DNA of 6,609 nucleotides from SAR202 cluster bacterium (GTDB lineage: Bacteria > Chloroflexota > Dehalococcoidia > Lucifugimonadales > UBA3495), in the NCBI GenBank assembly GCA_009392095.1, contig VFHF01000284.1, forward strand, positions 1-6,609. Reading direction: 5' to 3'. The notes beneath the pieces were generated by a model. It worked only from the letters and a program-made list of their open reading frames with translations. It did no database searches and was not told the origin of the DNA. Every line of letters starts with the position of its first letter. Position 1 is the first letter of the stretch. The translations under genes were made by a program, and so were the position numbers. Positions 5,937 to 6,609 of this stretch are shown here, piece after piece.

Positions 5937-6609
5937 ATGGAATGGGCAAAGTTATTGGTAGCCGTTGCAGCGACTCTCGCAACGGTTTCGGTCGCAATCC
6001 TCGGCTGGGTATCGCAAAGACAAAAGGAGTTGCAGACAGCTGATAAAAACATCCGCGTTGTACGTAAACCCATTCCTTGACGCAACGCGTGCAACGACCT
6101 CGAAGGACGGATCTACAACATTTTGATGCTGGATGGGTTAGGTCCAACAACCGCAAGGGGAGTACGCGCGTTGGACTCCGTTTCTCATCGCTCAGTATTT
6201 TGGAGGGGCCGGACTCGTAAGGCGGTATACGCATTACGCGCAGGATCAAGATTTCATCGAATTTACCGAGAAAATTAGCGACGCTTTCGCGAACCAGCTG
6301 TGATGCAGCGATCTGGGGAGTTCGCGTCCGAGTTCGACTCTGTCTCGATTTACGAATTTCTAGAAAACCTTGGTAACGAAAATGAACTTGCAAAATTTAA
6401 GACTATTACAGCGACAATCGAGGCGATAAAAGCAGCCGACCGCGTAGACATGCTACAAGGTCACGGTTGCATCGGATCAATTCAATCTCTGCTAGTTGAA
6501 TTGCTGAACTATGTGGAAGGCAAAGAGGGGTTCAGCCTTTTTGTTCACGACGAATTGGATGTCCGAGGCACAGTGGTGAAGGGCGACCTGCCTGACAATC
6601 ATAAACCAT
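5937..6609 (+). pseudogene. Decayed gene for a membrane-anchored hypothetical protein (5' part; runs off the window)
   Basis: The ATG at 5937 follows the CoA-transferase stop by 1 nt and opens a 47-codon piece with one hydrophobic helix (residues 4-24) then a basic, polar stretch, as in an N-terminal membrane anchor. It ends at TGA 6078-6080, but the same frame continues with protein-like sequence (RNACNDLEGRIYNILMLDG). At about 6126-6160 the protein-like reading moves to the next frame (GEYARWTPFLIAQYFGGAGL, then RRYTHYAQDQDFIEFTEKISDAFA), which ends at TGA 6301-6303. Between about 6279 and 6303 it returns to the first frame, which is open to the window edge (FDSVSIYEF, then LLVELLNYVEGKEGFSLF). 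One nonsense and two frameshift changes are therefore needed to explain it. The joined protein resembles uncharacterised proteins with an N-terminal helix and a soluble helical domain; I cannot assign a function. Codon third positions are richer in A/T than in the flanking gene, which hints at a foreign origin. Sequencing error is the alternative explanation. Confidence 0.6.

Noticed and set aside
6078..6080. TGA read through as selenocysteine or recoded sense codon
   Set aside because: No cysteine position is indicated by the context and no SECIS-like hairpin was evident. Two frameshifts follow in the same gene, so decay explains it better.
5932..6393. A 153-codon minus-strand open frame antisense to the broken gene
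   Set aside because: Its translation is rich in Arg, Ser and Leu with no domain-like pattern, while the plus strand carries coherent protein pieces with a membrane helix. It also overlaps the end of the CoA-transferase. Best seen as a shadow.

Overview
The window is moderately GC-rich bacterial chromosome. The gene content (an NADH-dehydrogenase-like operon with the order A-B-C-D-H-I, and a stand-alone class III CoA-transferase) is what I would expect from a Chloroflexota-type bacterium, for example a Dehalococcoidia/SAR202-like lineage. This assignment is inference from gene order and protein style; there is no rRNA or other marker to fix it. Left two-thirds (positions 3-4509, minus strand): six consecutive respiratory complex I genes, transcribed nuoA, nuoB, nuoC, nuoD, nuoH, nuoI and running off the left edge, where nuoJKLMN would be expected. 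Spacing is very tight: a 9-nt gap A/B, stop directly abutting start B/C, a 52-nt gap C/D, a 4-nt ATGA overlap D/H and a 1-nt gap H/I. All six are full length with their key motifs. NuoA and NuoH are membrane subunits. NuoB, NuoC, NuoD and NuoI form the quinone-reducing peripheral arm and carry cluster N2 and the two NuoI clusters. The genes for the NADH-oxidising module (nuoE, nuoF, nuoG), which often sit between nuoD and nuoH, are not here. A strong extended -10 element (TGC-TATAAT) lies just upstream of nuoA. Positions 4510-4723 are a divergent intergenic region holding that nuoA promoter and, on the other side, a perfect 17-bp palindrome within a pair of near-identical direct repeats, just ahead of the ribosome binding site of the rightward gene. 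Positions 4724-5935 (plus strand) encode a complete class III (CaiB/BaiF, formyl-CoA-transferase-like) CoA-transferase with a TTG start and its catalytic aspartate. From 5937 to the right edge there is the decayed 5' part of a membrane-anchored hypothetical protein gene. Its reading frame is broken by one in-frame TGA and two apparent frameshifts, and its codon use is less GC-biased than that of its neighbours. I found no new multi-gene defence, mobile or CRISPR system. The most unusual items are the degenerate heptamer repeat array filling the nuoC-nuoD gap, a hairpin spanning the nuoB-nuoC junction, the palindrome/direct-repeat element upstream of the CoA-transferase, and the broken gene on the right.
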